Shown piece after piece: positions 15,650-23,858 of a stretch of 64,000 bases of DNA. The DNA is taken from positions 1-64,000 of the forward strand of contig JBLXDM010000008.1 of the NCBI GenBank assembly GCA_048264125.1, read 5' to 3'. The notes beneath the pieces were generated by a model. That model made no database searches and had not been told where the DNA came from. It was given only the letters and a program-made list of their open reading frames with translations. The stretch's first letter is position 1. The number at the start of each line of letters is the position of its first letter. The DNA is from M1-B18 sp048264125 (GTDB lineage Bacteria > Bacillota > Clostridia > Peptostreptococcales > Natronincolaceae). The position numbers and the translations under genes were made by a program.

Positions 15650-16366
15650 TTGAAAAATAACAACATACTTATTATATGCTTATTTATACTATTTACCCTC
15701 TTTGGTATAATCGTCGGTATCCAATTAAATACAGATATACCTACAGAGGGAGATGATTTCAACCTTTCAAATAATAGAGAGGCTGAGTCACAGGAGATTG
15801 CCAATTTGAAAAAAGCAAACGAAAATACAAAGAATAAAATACTTGAGCTGGAGACGATCATCGATCAATTCGAGCAGGAAAAAATAAATGATAGCATCCC
15901 TTTAAGTAAATTAAGGAATGAAATACAGCATTATAGATTCATTGCAGGACATAATGCTGCAGTAGGTCCCGGCATGGTTATTACAATTGAGGGGATGATG
16001 GGGAACAACATAGCTCCTTTGATGGAGGAAAAAGGATATTTAATGAATCTTGTTAATGAACTGAAGATTTTTGGTGGAGAGGTTATATCTATTAATAATG
16101 TTCGTCTGACTGCCAGAAGCGAGATTACTTTGGCAGGTAGTCATATTAATGTAAATACTATGCCTGTAGCGCCTCCCTATGTCATTAAAGTGATTGGTAG
16201 TGTAAGCAGCCTCAAAAGATATCTAGAGCACCAAACCTTTATATTTGAGTTTATGAAGGTGGATGGACTTCAGGTTAGTGTAGAATATCTAGATGAAATC
16301 ATTATTCCATCCATAACCAGAGAGAAGCCGATACAGTTTTTAAGGACTATTGATGAAGCGCTTTAA
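15650..16366 (+). CDS. DUF881 family protein
   Basis: 238 residues: an N-terminal membrane anchor (about 5-24), a coiled coil (about 45-85, rich in KKANENTKNKILELE), then the DUF881 domain (about 95-235: AGHNAAVGPGMVITIEG, INNVRLTARSEITLAGSHI, PPYVIKVIG). DUF881 proteins are common near cell-division and sporulation genes in Firmicutes, but their role is not established. It appears to start at TTG 15650 behind AAAGGA. A terminator follows; the neighbour is a convergent cortex hydrolase. Confidence 0.85.
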   Translation: MKNNNILIICLFILFTLFGIIVGIQLNTDIPTEGDDFNLSNNREAESQEIANLKKANENTKNKILELETIIDQFEQEKINDSIPLSKLRNEIQHYRFIAGHNAAVGPGMVITIEGMMGNNIAPLMEEKGYLMNLVNELKIFGGEVISINNVRLTARSEITLAGSHINVNTMPVAPPYVIKVIGSVSSLKRYLEHQTFIFEFMKVDGLQVSVEYLDEIIIPSITREKPIQFLRTIDEAL

Positions 16367-16373
16367 AATACAA

Positions 16374-16410
16374 AAACAAAAAACAACAGGAAGATCCTGT
16401 TGTTTTTTGT
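16374..16410. terminator. Bidirectional terminator
   Basis: AAAAAACAACAGGA and TCCTGTTGTTTTTT arms, with A and T runs flanking on both sides, between the convergent DUF881 and sleB-like genes. Confidence 0.85.
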
Positions 16411-16416
16411 TTTGTT

Positions 16417-16954
16417 TTACCTTGTAAAGCGATGCCTTCCAATTACTATCGCTGTCTCCCGCTTAAAGCTCCACCCGGCTGTTGCAATATCCGGGTTATA
16501 GAAAAACACACATCCGTTGGTTGGGTCCTCGCCTAAAATGCAGTAATAAGCTGCATTATAACAGCTTTCATCCGGCTCAAGGGAAAATTGCCCATCTGCG
16601 ACAGAGCTGAATTGCTTAGGCTGTAAAATTACATCCTCTATAGTATTGGGGAAGCCTTCATCCTCAACCCTATTTAATACAACGGCACCTACTGCTATCT
16701 TACCCTCAAACTCTTCACCCCTGGCTTCGGCATGAATGATTTTTGCCAACAGATAAATGTCCTGCGCTTTATACCCCAGAAGACTTCCATTAGCCTCTAC
16801 AAAGTTGCCTGAGAGAGGCATCCTTGCTGAAGGTATCCACAGAATCCTCTAATACCAAAAGCTGCGATCCATGATACCTATAGGCATCAATTGCACTTGC
16901 TGCGGGTACAGAAATAGATAAAATTAGAAGTATTGTGCATAATAATTTTTTCAT
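16417..16954 (-). pseudogene. SleB/CwlJ-type spore cortex hydrolase, frameshifted
   Basis: The 3' frame (ending 16417) encodes a complete Hydrolase_2 domain of SleB/CwlJ lytic transglycosylases: LLAKIIHAEARGE with the catalytic Glu, VGAVVLNRV, and the C-terminal NPDIATAGW. Its upstream part lies in another frame: from ATG 16954, behind a GGGAGG site, run a clean signal peptide (MKKLLCTILLILSISVPAAS) and about 30 more residues before a stop near 16793. The two frames must be joined by a single-base shift between about 16793 and 16850. Either the gene is broken or the base call is wrong; the hydrolase frame alone would lack secretion. Controlled by a c-di-AMP riboswitch just upstream. Confidence 0.75.
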
Positions 16955-16970
16955 CTGCTTTTCCTCCCTT

Positions 16971-17080
16971 TAGCCTACGAGGTTAGCTGACGGGTTCGGC
17001 TTGGGAATAGCCTACGAATTATCGATTCACCCCTGAGGATCGGTTCCCCCGCAGTTTAATTTTTAAACTTTCGGCTTAAT
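16971..17080 (-). ncRNA. ydaO/yuaA cyclic-di-AMP riboswitch
   Basis: On the minus strand, reading 5' to 3', the conserved blocks of this class appear in order: AAGCCGAA, AACTGCGGGGGAACC, GGGGTGAAT, GGCTATTCCCAAGCCGAACC, CGTCAGCTAACCTCGTAGGC. It ends about 16 bases before the sleB-like start. The class is an 'off' switch that senses c-di-AMP and is well known upstream of cell-wall hydrolase genes. Confidence 0.93.
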
Positions 17081-17143
17081 TGTATTTTTTGCAGAATTTC
17101 TAAAATTATATAGTTAATTATTGGTGAGTTATACAAGATTTCT

Positions 17144-17419
17144 TTATTGCAGCTTAAAAAGTACCCTTGAAATGGTTCTTATTAAAACATAAATAATTAA
17201 TAATAATAAGGACCATATTATAAATAAACCAATGGTGAGGCTTTGCTCTCTAATTAGTATTAAAAAGGCCGCCACCACCAGCGAAGAGATATAGGTATCA
17301 TGGCTTTTCAAGATTTCACTTATTTTTTTTCTTATAATAATTTTATCGATCAGGGCAAATATAATCAGGGTTTTGAGCCATTCATAAAGCAGGAATCCCC
17401 CTGTGGTTAAATAATTCAT
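17144..17419 (-). CDS. Small multi-pass membrane protein
   Basis: 91 residues with three hydrophobic helices (about 5-27, 42-57, 62-85) joined by short basic loops. AGGAGG precedes the ATG. Holin-like in size and topology, but no family is recognised. It lies just upstream of the c-di-AMP riboswitch and on the same strand, without obvious cotranscription. Confidence 0.6.
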   Translation of the reverse strand: MNYLTTGGFLLYEWLKTLIIFALIDKIIIRKKISEILKSHDTYISSLVVAAFLILIREQSLTIGLFIIWSLLLLIIYVLIRTISRVLFKLQ

Positions 17420-17507
17420 TTCTAAAACCTCCTAATTTTATTAATACTATTAATTGTATACCAAAATTGTACTTATAAATATAAAATTTGTAAAATTTTA
17501 TATAGCT

Positions 17508-17854
17508 GAGGAAATTGCATATTACCATGAGGGCGCATATATATTCTAGTTTATACAAAGTTAAAAGTTTATCGCGCATTGCCTAGTACCTTGCGTCATT
17601 TGAAGGTTGAGATAAATCCTGAGGAGAATTTTCCTGTAGCAAGACGGAGGAAGAAGGAATATCCAGCTATATTGCGACTGACGACAACGCAGCTACAGGG
17701 AAATTATACCGGGAGTTATCCAATATTTAAGTGATGCAAGGTACTAAGGCTAATAACATTTAAAATTAATTATCCAAATTAGCCCGTGGGGCACTAAGCA
17801 GGAAACTTTTGACTTTGTATAAACCTACTACTCATCTTTGTATGCAATTTCCTC
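17508..17854. repeat. Dispersed palindromic repeat carrying a nested element
   Basis: 347-bp copy bounded by GAGGAAATTGCAT (17508) and ATGCAATTTCCTC (ending 17854). It holds the family's internal blocks, including GCCCGTGGGGCACTAA, inverted relative to the copies at 12743 and 40444. It is longer than the others because a second palindromic element (17584-17746) has inserted in it. No transposase ORF is inside. It ends 34 bases before the MgtC-like gene. Confidence 0.85.
17584..17746. repeat. Nested palindromic element inside the 17508 repeat
   Basis: About 163 bp with ends TAGTACCTTGCGTCA and TGATGCAAGGTACTA (inverted, one mismatch) and further internal inverted blocks (GATAAATCCTG... against ...GGGAGTTATC, CCTGTAGC against GCTACAGG). 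Its arms are unlike those of the host repeat. Removing it, with one copy of CTA, restores GCCTAAGGCTAAT, nearly the GCCTAGGGCTAAT of the 40444 copy, so it appears to be a later insertion. Confidence 0.75.
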
Positions 17855-17888
17855 CGCTAAAAACTAATAAAGGATATGGTGTGATTAT

Positions 17889-18557
17889 ATGCTGGAGCAG
17901 TATGAAATTATTATACGCTTAATTTTATCAACAATACTTGGGGGCTTGATTGGCATAGAAAGGGAAAGTGTGAGGCGTGCAGCAGGACTGAGAACGCATA
18001 TACTTGTATGCTCAGGCTCAACTTTGGTGATGCTTTTGTCAGTATTTATCTTCCATAGCTATAGAGGCTACACAAATCTCGATCCTGCCCGCCTGGGGGC
18101 CCAAGTCATAAGCGGTATAGGATTTCTGGGAGCCGGCACCATTATGAGGGATGGCAACACTATAAAGGGGCTGACGACCGCCGCCAGCCTATGGGCAGTA
18201 GCAACCATCGGTCTTGCGCTAGGAGTGGGCTTTTATACAGGTGCAATAGCAACTACTATTATTGTGCTGGTGGTGCTGAAAATTTTTTCGAGGCTGGAGA
18301 TCTTTGTGCCCGATAGACGAAACACCATAAGTCTAAAGCTGTTAATAAACAATGTTCCGGGGCAGCTGGCAAGGGTTGCGGAGGAGCTAGGCCTTGAAAG
18401 AATATCAATAATAAATATTACCCTGGATATGGAGGATATGGAGGATTGTAGAGCAACGCTTTTCTTAAAATTAAAGGTAAGTGATAGTCAAACAAAGAGT
18501 GATATTATTACAATGCTCAGCAGAATAGAGGGCGTATTTCAGGTAACTCAACTATAA
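17889..18557 (+). CDS. MgtC/SapB family membrane protein
   Basis: 222 residues: about four N-terminal helices with the family core GGLIGIERE, RTHILVCSGS and GIGFLGAGTIMRDG, then a cytoplasmic ACT-like C-terminal domain (about 148-222). MgtC proteins are inner-membrane regulators linked to Mg starvation and ATP synthase inhibition, not Mg transporters themselves. The ribosome site is weak (GGTGTGAT), and a palindromic repeat ends 34 bases upstream, so the promoter may lie within or beside the repeat. Confidence 0.88.
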   Translation: MLEQYEIIIRLILSTILGGLIGIERESVRRAAGLRTHILVCSGSTLVMLLSVFIFHSYRGYTNLDPARLGAQVISGIGFLGAGTIMRDGNTIKGLTTAASLWAVATIGLALGVGFYTGAIATTIIVLVVLKIFSRLEIFVPDRRNTISLKLLINNVPGQLARVAEELGLERISIINITLDMEDMEDCRATLFLKLKVSDSQTKSDIITMLSRIEGVFQVTQL

Positions 18558-18621
18558 GGCTTTCGTTTTATAGTGTTAAGTGTTATATTAGATATTATAT
18601 TATGATACCAGAGGTGAAGGC

Positions 18622-19263
18622 ATGAGGGTAAGGAATATTGCAGGAGTTGACCAGCTTCTGCTTCAATTTGATTATTTCATTAAAGATGCAGCAGGAAACA
18701 AGGGTAGCTGGAGGAAGGTTTTTGGTAATAGCAATCCCCTTCATATAGAATTAGGAATGGGTAAGGGGCAGTTTATAACAAGCCATGCAGAGAAATATCC
18801 CGATATCAATTTTATAGGAATAGAAAAATCTGAGGAGCTGGTATATAAGGCTCTGCAAGGAATTAAGGACAAGGGGCTATCCAACATATATATGATATGT
18901 GAAAATGCTGAAAATCTAAAGGAGATATTTGAAGAGGGAGAGCTGGAACGTATATATTTAAATTTCAGTGATCCATGGGTAAAGGCCAGACATGCAAAAA
19001 GGAGGCTGCCCCATAGAAGATTCTTGGCTATTTATTCACACATACTTAAGGATGGTGGAGAGCTACGCTTCAGAACCGATAGCCTAATGCTATTTGAGTT
19101 CGCTATAGAGGAAATTAATGCCACGAAAATGCAGCTTAGAGATGTGGGCTATGATATACATAGCAAGCCTTTAGTAGGACATATTATGACGGAATATGAA
19201 GAAAAGTTTACCCGTATGGGTAAACCTATTTATCAGTGCATTGCGGTTGTTGGAAAGGGCTAG
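18622..19263 (+). CDS. trmB: tRNA (guanine-N7-)-methyltransferase
   Basis: 213 residues, SAM-dependent methyltransferase that makes m7G46 in tRNA. Diagnostic sequences are LGMGKGQFI (SAM loop), GIEKSEELV, and NFSDPWVKARHAKRRL, the TrmB active-site signature. Clean GAGGTGAAGG site. Its stop overlaps the end of the convergent gene at 19260. Confidence 0.95.
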   Translation: MRVRNIAGVDQLLLQFDYFIKDAAGNKGSWRKVFGNSNPLHIELGMGKGQFITSHAEKYPDINFIGIEKSEELVYKALQGIKDKGLSNIYMICENAENLKEIFEEGELERIYLNFSDPWVKARHAKRRLPHRRFLAIYSHILKDGGELRFRTDSLMLFEFAIEEINATKMQLRDVGYDIHSKPLVGHIMTEYEEKFTRMGKPIYQCIAVVGKG

Positions 19264-19454
19264 GAACGAATTTTTGACTCAACCTCGGTGATTAGCTGCT
19301 TTACATTATCGAAGGCAAAGTTTGAGCTTAATATTGTTATCTTTAGGCTGTCAAATTCTTCAGTTAGAGTCTGGCGGTTACTATAGCGTACTGCATCTGT
19401 CTCCATTTCGTTTTTAATCTCATAAAGTCTGTTAATCGATTTTAATATGTTCAT
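19260..19454 (-). CDS. Small hypothetical protein
   Basis: 64 residues, helical and charged, without membrane segment. GAGGAG lies about 11 bases before the ATG. The 3' end overlaps trmB by four bases. Not recognised; it could be a real small gene, but there is little beyond the ribosome site to support it. Confidence 0.5.
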   Translation of the reverse strand: MNILKSINRLYEIKNEMETDAVRYSNRQTLTEEFDSLKITILSSNFAFDNVKQLITEVESKIRS

Positions 19455-19587
19455 AAATTTATCTGCTCCTCGGAATAGGTTCTAAATATACTATATTTAA
19501 TAATACATAAATTATTAACAAAAATGGTTAAAAAAACACGGTTTTTTATTTAAAATATAGACGATATGTAATTAAATAAATTTAACA

Positions 19588-19625
19588 AATAAGCAGAGGG
19601 CCTCTATAGGTATCCTCTGCTTTTT
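19588..19625. terminator. Hairpin terminator
   Basis: AAGCAGAGG and CCTCTGCTT arms, with T6 on the plus strand side and a weaker AT tail on the minus side. It follows the minus-strand gene at 19625. Confidence 0.7.
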
Positions 19626-19984
19626 TAGCCTATGACATATTGTATGAGTATCTCTATTGCTCCAACCAAAAGTATATTGCTAATTCCCCAGATTATGCTT
19701 TCCATGGAGCCCTCCAGCTTTCTTTCCTTTTCTTCTCTAATATAATCCATATAGTTAGAATGATCCACTAGACGATTTTTCTTAAAAACTCTTATTGGCA
19801 TAAAGTAAACCCCAAGCCCATAGAGAAGCACGATCACTGCCAGAATATAATTAAAATCAAATACTGATTTCATCATATCCCTACCGCTTAAGGCAGCAAA
19901 AATTAGACCGATTACACTGGCGGTGGCTATACTGAATAAGGAATATCTTAGAACTCTCATATATTTACTCAATAATTTTTTCAA
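19625..19984 (-). CDS. Small multi-pass membrane protein
   Basis: 119 residues with three hydrophobic segments (about 12-32, 43-62, 97-117) and a basic loop (DYIREEKERKLEG). Starts at TTG 19984 behind AGGGGTGAT. Family not recognised. It precedes a terminator, and nothing in its context suggests a function. Confidence 0.6.
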   Translation of the reverse strand: MKKLLSKYMRVLRYSLFSIATASVIGLIFAALSGRDMMKSVFDFNYILAVIVLLYGLGVYFMPIRVFKKNRLVDHSNYMDYIREEKERKLEGSMESIIWGISNILLVGAIEILIQYVIG

Positions 19985-20083
19985 GTATGATCACCCCTAT
20001 TTAATAATAATTAGGTTTTATTAATTCATTTAATTATATACTCATAATACAGCTTTTAGTATATTACATAACAAGGCATAAAA

Positions 20084-20119
20084 CAATCCCCTCAGGTGCT
20101 GAGGGGATTGTAAAAAAAA
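20084..20119 (-). terminator. Terminator of degV
   Basis: CAATCCCCTCA / TGAGGGGATTG hairpin; on the minus strand the T8 run precedes the hairpin between it and the stop, and a TTTTA tail follows. Confidence 0.75.
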
Positions 20120-20947
20120 TTAATATTTTGTTAAAACTCCTAAAGCCTTCGGGCCAAGATGAGCACCAATTACCGGTCCCAGTACCTGTATACTGATTTT
20201 TACATGGGGATATTTCTTAGAAAGCTCTTCCTTTAATTCAGTTGCTTCATCTAGGGCATATATATGGGCGATGTTTATTTCTGTAATTCCCGCCGGTATA
20301 TCCTCACTGATTTTTTCGAGGGCTTTTTTTCTCCCCCTCACCTTATCGACAGGCTCCAGTTTACCCTCCTTGAGGGCTATAATCGGCTTGATATTTAAAA
20401 GAGAACCGATAAAGGCACTGGTATTTGAAAGTCTGCCGCCCTTTTTTAAATAGTCCAGGGTGCCAACGGTAAGTCGTATACCCGTACGCTTTTTTTGTGC
20501 ATCAATGGCCTTGACAATGTCTGCTCTTGAATGTCCCTCTTTTGCCATACTAAGGGCCATCTCAGTCAGAACCTTCAGATTAGCCGCAACGGTTTCAGAA
20601 TCAATGACGGATATTTTATCAGCATCCACAAGATTAGCTGCAGCGCAGGCGCTATTGTAGGTGCCGCTTAGCTTAGAGGAAATTGTTAGAACAATGACTT
20701 CATTACCCTCTTCAATTGCCTTCGTATACACCTCTGCAAAGGAGCCTACAGCAGGCTGAGAGGTGGTGGGAAAGTCCTTGGAGGTAGACAGACGCTCGAA
20801 AAAATCATCAAATTCTCCTGGAAAGCCTTCATTTTCAACTGTTCCCTCAAAGTTAACTGACAGGGGAACTATAGTTATGTCGTTAGCTATGGCATATTCC
20901 TTTTCTATGTAAGCGGTACTATCGGTAACAATTTTAATCATAGCCAT
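20120..20947 (-). CDS. degV: DegV family fatty-acid-binding protein
   Basis: 275 residues, a complete DegV/FakB protein: TDSTAYI at the N terminus, PTTSQPAVG, ISSKLSGTYNSA and LDYLKKGGRLS. FakB-type members bind a fatty acid and present it to the FakA kinase; whether this paralogue does so is unknown because no fakA is near. GGAGTGAT precedes the ATG at 20947. Confidence 0.9.
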   Translation of the reverse strand: MAMIKIVTDSTAYIEKEYAIANDITIVPLSVNFEGTVENEGFPGEFDDFFERLSTSKDFPTTSQPAVGSFAEVYTKAIEEGNEVIVLTISSKLSGTYNSACAAANLVDADKISVIDSETVAANLKVLTEMALSMAKEGHSRADIVKAIDAQKKRTGIRLTVGTLDYLKKGGRLSNTSAFIGSLLNIKPIIALKEGKLEPVDKVRGRKKALEKISEDIPAGITEINIAHIYALDEATELKEELSKKYPHVKISIQVLGPVIGAHLGPKALGVLTKY

Positions 20948-21067
20948 TCTATCACTCCTTTAATCTGTATATAAATATAATACCAGGTACTAATACCTGT
21001 TGTAAAGTTTTTAAGTAATATTTAATAATTATTTTTCTTTAATAATAATGTTGACCGCGGTAGCTTA

Positions 21068-21096
21068 TTGAAATCAAGATTTATGTATGTTAAACT
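21068..21096 (+). promoter_or_regulatory. Promoter of pantothenate operon leader
   Basis: TTGAAA (21068-21073), 17 bases, TAAACT (21091-21096). The expected start near 21103 coincides with the first hairpin of the leader. Confidence 0.65.
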
Positions 21097-21102
21097 GAGG
21101 TT

Positions 21103-21203
21103 AGGGTAGTATCCTTTGGGAGCTATACCTTTGAATAGTGAAGAGTAACTAATTTAATAGTGAATTTCTGCTCTGAGCCTGTGGGGACCGAGACGGACGG
21201 AAA
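21103..21203 (+). ncRNA. Structured leader of pan operon (pan-motif-like)
   Basis: Two successive hairpins can form: 21103-21130 (GGTA...TACC outer pairs, TCC/GGA inner pairs) and 21165-21203 (TTTCTG...CGGAAA outer, TCT/AGA inner). Both appear to leave adenines bulged on the 3' side. From memory, the published pan RNA motif upstream of pantothenate genes is a stem with conserved bulged adenines. With the terminator at 21222 and panBCD downstream, this is the likely assignment, but I have not aligned it. Confidence 0.55.
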
Positions 21204-21221
21204 ATATTGAAAGATTATTCA

Positions 21222-21256
21222 ATGCCCTTTTTGTCATGCTCAGAGGGCATTTTTTG
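21222..21256 (+). terminator. Attenuator terminator before pan operon
   Basis: ATGCCCT (21222-21228) pairs with AGGGCAT (21244-21250), followed by T6, 40 bases before the first start codon: premature termination controls the operon. Confidence 0.8.
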
Positions 21257-21295
21257 TTTTTTTGTATTGAAATATATATATGGAGGCTGAGCAAT

Positions 21296-22165
21296 GTGAG
21301 GATAGGCTTCATAGGTGCTGGTAGGGTAGGAACAAGCTTCGGCAGGTATCTTGCAGCCAATAATTTTGATGTTGTGGGTTATTTCAGTAGAAGTCGGAGC
21401 TCTGCAGAAAAGGCGGCTTTTTTCGTTGAGGGCTGCTGCTTTGAAAGCCTTCAGCTGCTTTTGGAGGCTGCAGATATAGTAATCGTCACAACCCCTGATG
21501 ATGCAATAGGGGATATTTCTAAGGAAATTTCAAGTCTTCAGCTGAAAAAGGGACAAATATACCTCCATATGAGCGGAGCCTTAAGCTCTGATGTATTTTC
21601 AGGGCTTAGGCACAAAGGATGCTATGCAGCCTCCCTTCACCCTTTGCAGGCCTTTGCAGATATAGAAAGGTCACTGGAGGACCTTAAGAATACTGTATTT
21701 ACACTGGAGGGAGATTCATCAGCCGTAGACATCTTGGAGGACATTTTAAATATATGCGGAAATAGGGTAATGCTTATTACTGCCGATGGAAAGGCCCTAT
21801 ACCACAGTGCTGCCTGTGCTGCCTCAAACTATCTGGTTACATTGCTAACCATCAGCAGAAGACTGATGGAGGCGGCAGGATTAGAGGGCGGGATGGCCAC
21901 AGAGGCACTAATGCCATTGATACATGGAAGTATAGCCAATTTTAAAGCCCTTGGCGGTGAGGAGGCCATTACTGGGCCTATTGCCAGAGGCGATGTCAAT
22001 ACAATTGCCAAGCAGCTGGCGGCAATTCATAAATATTGTCCGGAGCTGGAGGATATATATTCGGCTTTGGGAAAAGAAACCCTTAAGCTGGCGGCTTCTA
22101 AAAAGCTTAAGGATGCAGTGGCAATTAAGACAATTAATAGCTTATGGAGGGATTCTGATGAGTAA
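21296..22165 (+). CDS. Rossmann-fold DUF2520 protein, possible ketopantoate reductase
   Basis: 289 residues. The N terminus is an NAD(P)-binding Rossmann fold (RIGFIGAGRVGTSFGRYL) and the C-terminal half is DUF2520 (HPLQAFAD, YHSAACAASNYLVTLL, ITGPIARGD). The GTG at 21296 has GGAGG nine bases upstream. The gene overlaps panB by eight bases. The operon has panB, panC and panD but no panE, so this could supply ketopantoate reductase activity; that is inference from context and fold. Confidence 0.8.
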   Translation: MRIGFIGAGRVGTSFGRYLAANNFDVVGYFSRSRSSAEKAAFFVEGCCFESLQLLLEAADIVIVTTPDDAIGDISKEISSLQLKKGQIYLHMSGALSSDVFSGLRHKGCYAASLHPLQAFADIERSLEDLKNTVFTLEGDSSAVDILEDILNICGNRVMLITADGKALYHSAACAASNYLVTLLTISRRLMEAAGLEGGMATEALMPLIHGSIANFKALGGEEAITGPIARGDVNTIAKQLAAIHKYCPELEDIYSALGKETLKLAASKKLKDAVAIKTINSLWRDSDE

Positions 22166-22988
22166 ATTTACTACAGCCTCTTTTTTAGAGAGCAAGAGGG
22201 CGGGTAAAAAAATTTCAATGCTGACGGCCTATGATTATACAACAGCTAAGCTGCTGGATGAAGCTGGTGTTGACAGCATTTTGGTGGGAGACTCTTTGGG
22301 GATGGTGGTTCTTGGATATGAAAACACCCTACAGGTCACTATGGAGGATATGCTGCATCACACCAAAGCTGCAGCCAGAGGTGTTAAAAACGCTTTGGTT
22401 ATTGCCGATATGCCCTTTCTTTCCTATCATGTCAGTGTAGAAAGGACTATTGAGAATGCCGGAAGATTGATACAGGAGGCCAATGCTCAGGCTGTAAAGC
22501 TGGAGGGGGGAGAGGAGATTATCGACAGAGTGAAGGCGTTAGTAAGGGCTCAGATTCCTGTGGTGGGCCATCTTGGACTAACCCCTCAATCCGTCAATAT
22601 GCTGGGGGGCTTTAAGGTGCAGGGAAAAAGCCATCTACAGGCTAAAAAAATTATTGATGATGCCAGGCTGCTGCAGGAGGCAGGAGTTTTTGCCATCGTT
22701 TTGGAATGTATACCGGAGGCCTTGGCTAAAAGGATTTCTGAGGAGCTGGAGATACCCACCATTGGGATAGGAGCAGGTCGCTATTGTGATGGTCAGGTGC
22801 TGGTGATACAGGATATGCTGGGGCAGTACAGTGATTTTACACCAAAATTCGTAAAAAAATATGCGGATATTGGCCCTCAGATTAAAAGAGCGGTTGAGGC
22901 GTATAAGGATGAAATACAAAGTGGGCTCTTTCCAGAGGAAAGGCACGGCTTTTCAATAGATGAGGAAGTACTTAAAAAACTATATTAG
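22158..22988 (+). CDS. panB: 3-methyl-2-oxobutanoate hydroxymethyltransferase
   Basis: 276 residues. First committed step of pantothenate synthesis, making ketopantoate from 2-oxoisovalerate and methylene-tetrahydrofolate. Family signatures include SMLTAYDYTTAKLLDEAG, VGDSLGMVVLG, ADMPFLSY, VKLEGG and GHLGLTPQS. The ATG at 22158 follows a TGGAGGG site and overlaps the preceding stop, indicating coupling. Confidence 0.96.
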   Translation: MSKFTTASFLESKRAGKKISMLTAYDYTTAKLLDEAGVDSILVGDSLGMVVLGYENTLQVTMEDMLHHTKAAARGVKNALVIADMPFLSYHVSVERTIENAGRLIQEANAQAVKLEGGEEIIDRVKALVRAQIPVVGHLGLTPQSVNMLGGFKVQGKSHLQAKKIIDDARLLQEAGVFAIVLECIPEALAKRISEELEIPTIGIGAGRYCDGQVLVIQDMLGQYSDFTPKFVKKYADIGPQIKRAVEAYKDEIQSGLFPEERHGFSIDEEVLKKLY

Positions 22989-23004
22989 AGAAGGAAGGTT
23001 TAAA

Positions 23005-23856
23005 ATGTTAAGGCTGATAACCAATATAGATGATATGAAGAAAATAGCACAGGATATGAGGCAGGCAGGAAAAACCATCGGCTTTGTCCCCACTATGGGG
23101 TATTTGCATGAGGGACATCTTTCCTTGATTAAAAGGGCGAGGTCGGAGAATGATTTGGTAATAGTAAGTATATTTGTGAATCCAATGCAGTTTGGGGTCA
23201 ATGAGGATTATGATGTATATCCAAGGGATATAAACAGAGATATGGCTTTATGTGACGGTGAGGAGGTAGATTATGTATTTCATCCATCCGTCAAGGAGAT
23301 GTATCCCCATGGCTATCAAAGCTATGTAGAGGTAACGGAGATAACAAATAAGCTGTGTGGAGCCTCAAGACCCGGGCATTTTAGAGGAGTTACTACTGTC
23401 GTTAGCAAGCTTTTTAACATAACTATTGCCCACAGGGCATACTTCGGCTGGAAGGATGCTCAGCAGGTGATGGTGCTTCAAAGGATGGTTAAGGATTTAA
23501 ACATGAATATTGAAATCATACCATGTCCCATTCTCAGGGAGGCCGACGGCCTTGCCATGAGCTCAAGAAATGTAAATCTAACGGCTGAGGACAGAAGGAC
23601 GGCGCTTATCTTGTCTAAAAGCCTTTTTGAGGCAAGGGAAATGGCTGAAAAGGGCATTAGTAGTCCACAGGAGCTAATAGCCTTTATTAAATCAATGATT
23701 GCTAAGGAGCCTTCAGCAACAATAGATTATGTAGAAGCAGTGGATTTAAACACGCTGCAGGCTGCAACGGACCTAAAGGCTAAGGTTCTGATCGCCTTGG
23801 CTGTCAAGGTAGGCAAGGTCAGATTAATAGACAATATAATTGTGGGGGAGATATAA
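23005..23856 (+). CDS. panC: Pantothenate synthetase
   Basis: 283 residues. Joins pantoate and beta-alanine with ATP. Contains the nucleotide motif PTMGYLHEGHLSL (HIGH-like), VSIFVNPMQFG, RPGHFRGVTTVV and the KMSKS-like MSSRN. Starts at ATG 23005 after GAAGGAAGG. Third gene of the pan operon. Confidence 0.96.
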   Translation: MLRLITNIDDMKKIAQDMRQAGKTIGFVPTMGYLHEGHLSLIKRARSENDLVIVSIFVNPMQFGVNEDYDVYPRDINRDMALCDGEEVDYVFHPSVKEMYPHGYQSYVEVTEITNKLCGASRPGHFRGVTTVVSKLFNITIAHRAYFGWKDAQQVMVLQRMVKDLNMNIEIIPCPILREADGLAMSSRNVNLTAEDRRTALILSKSLFEAREMAEKGISSPQELIAFIKSMIAKEPSATIDYVEAVDLNTLQAATDLKAKVLIALAVKVGKVRLIDNIIVGEI

Positions 23857-23858
23857 AA

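Noticed and set aside
17508..17854. Insertion sequence with transposase
   Set aside because: No ORF of transposase size inside; only inverted repeats, so it is treated as a non-autonomous repeat.
21951..22157. Extended N terminus of panB
   Set aside because: The in-frame extension overlaps the DUF2520 gene; the ATG at 22158 with TGGAGGG fits known PanB length.
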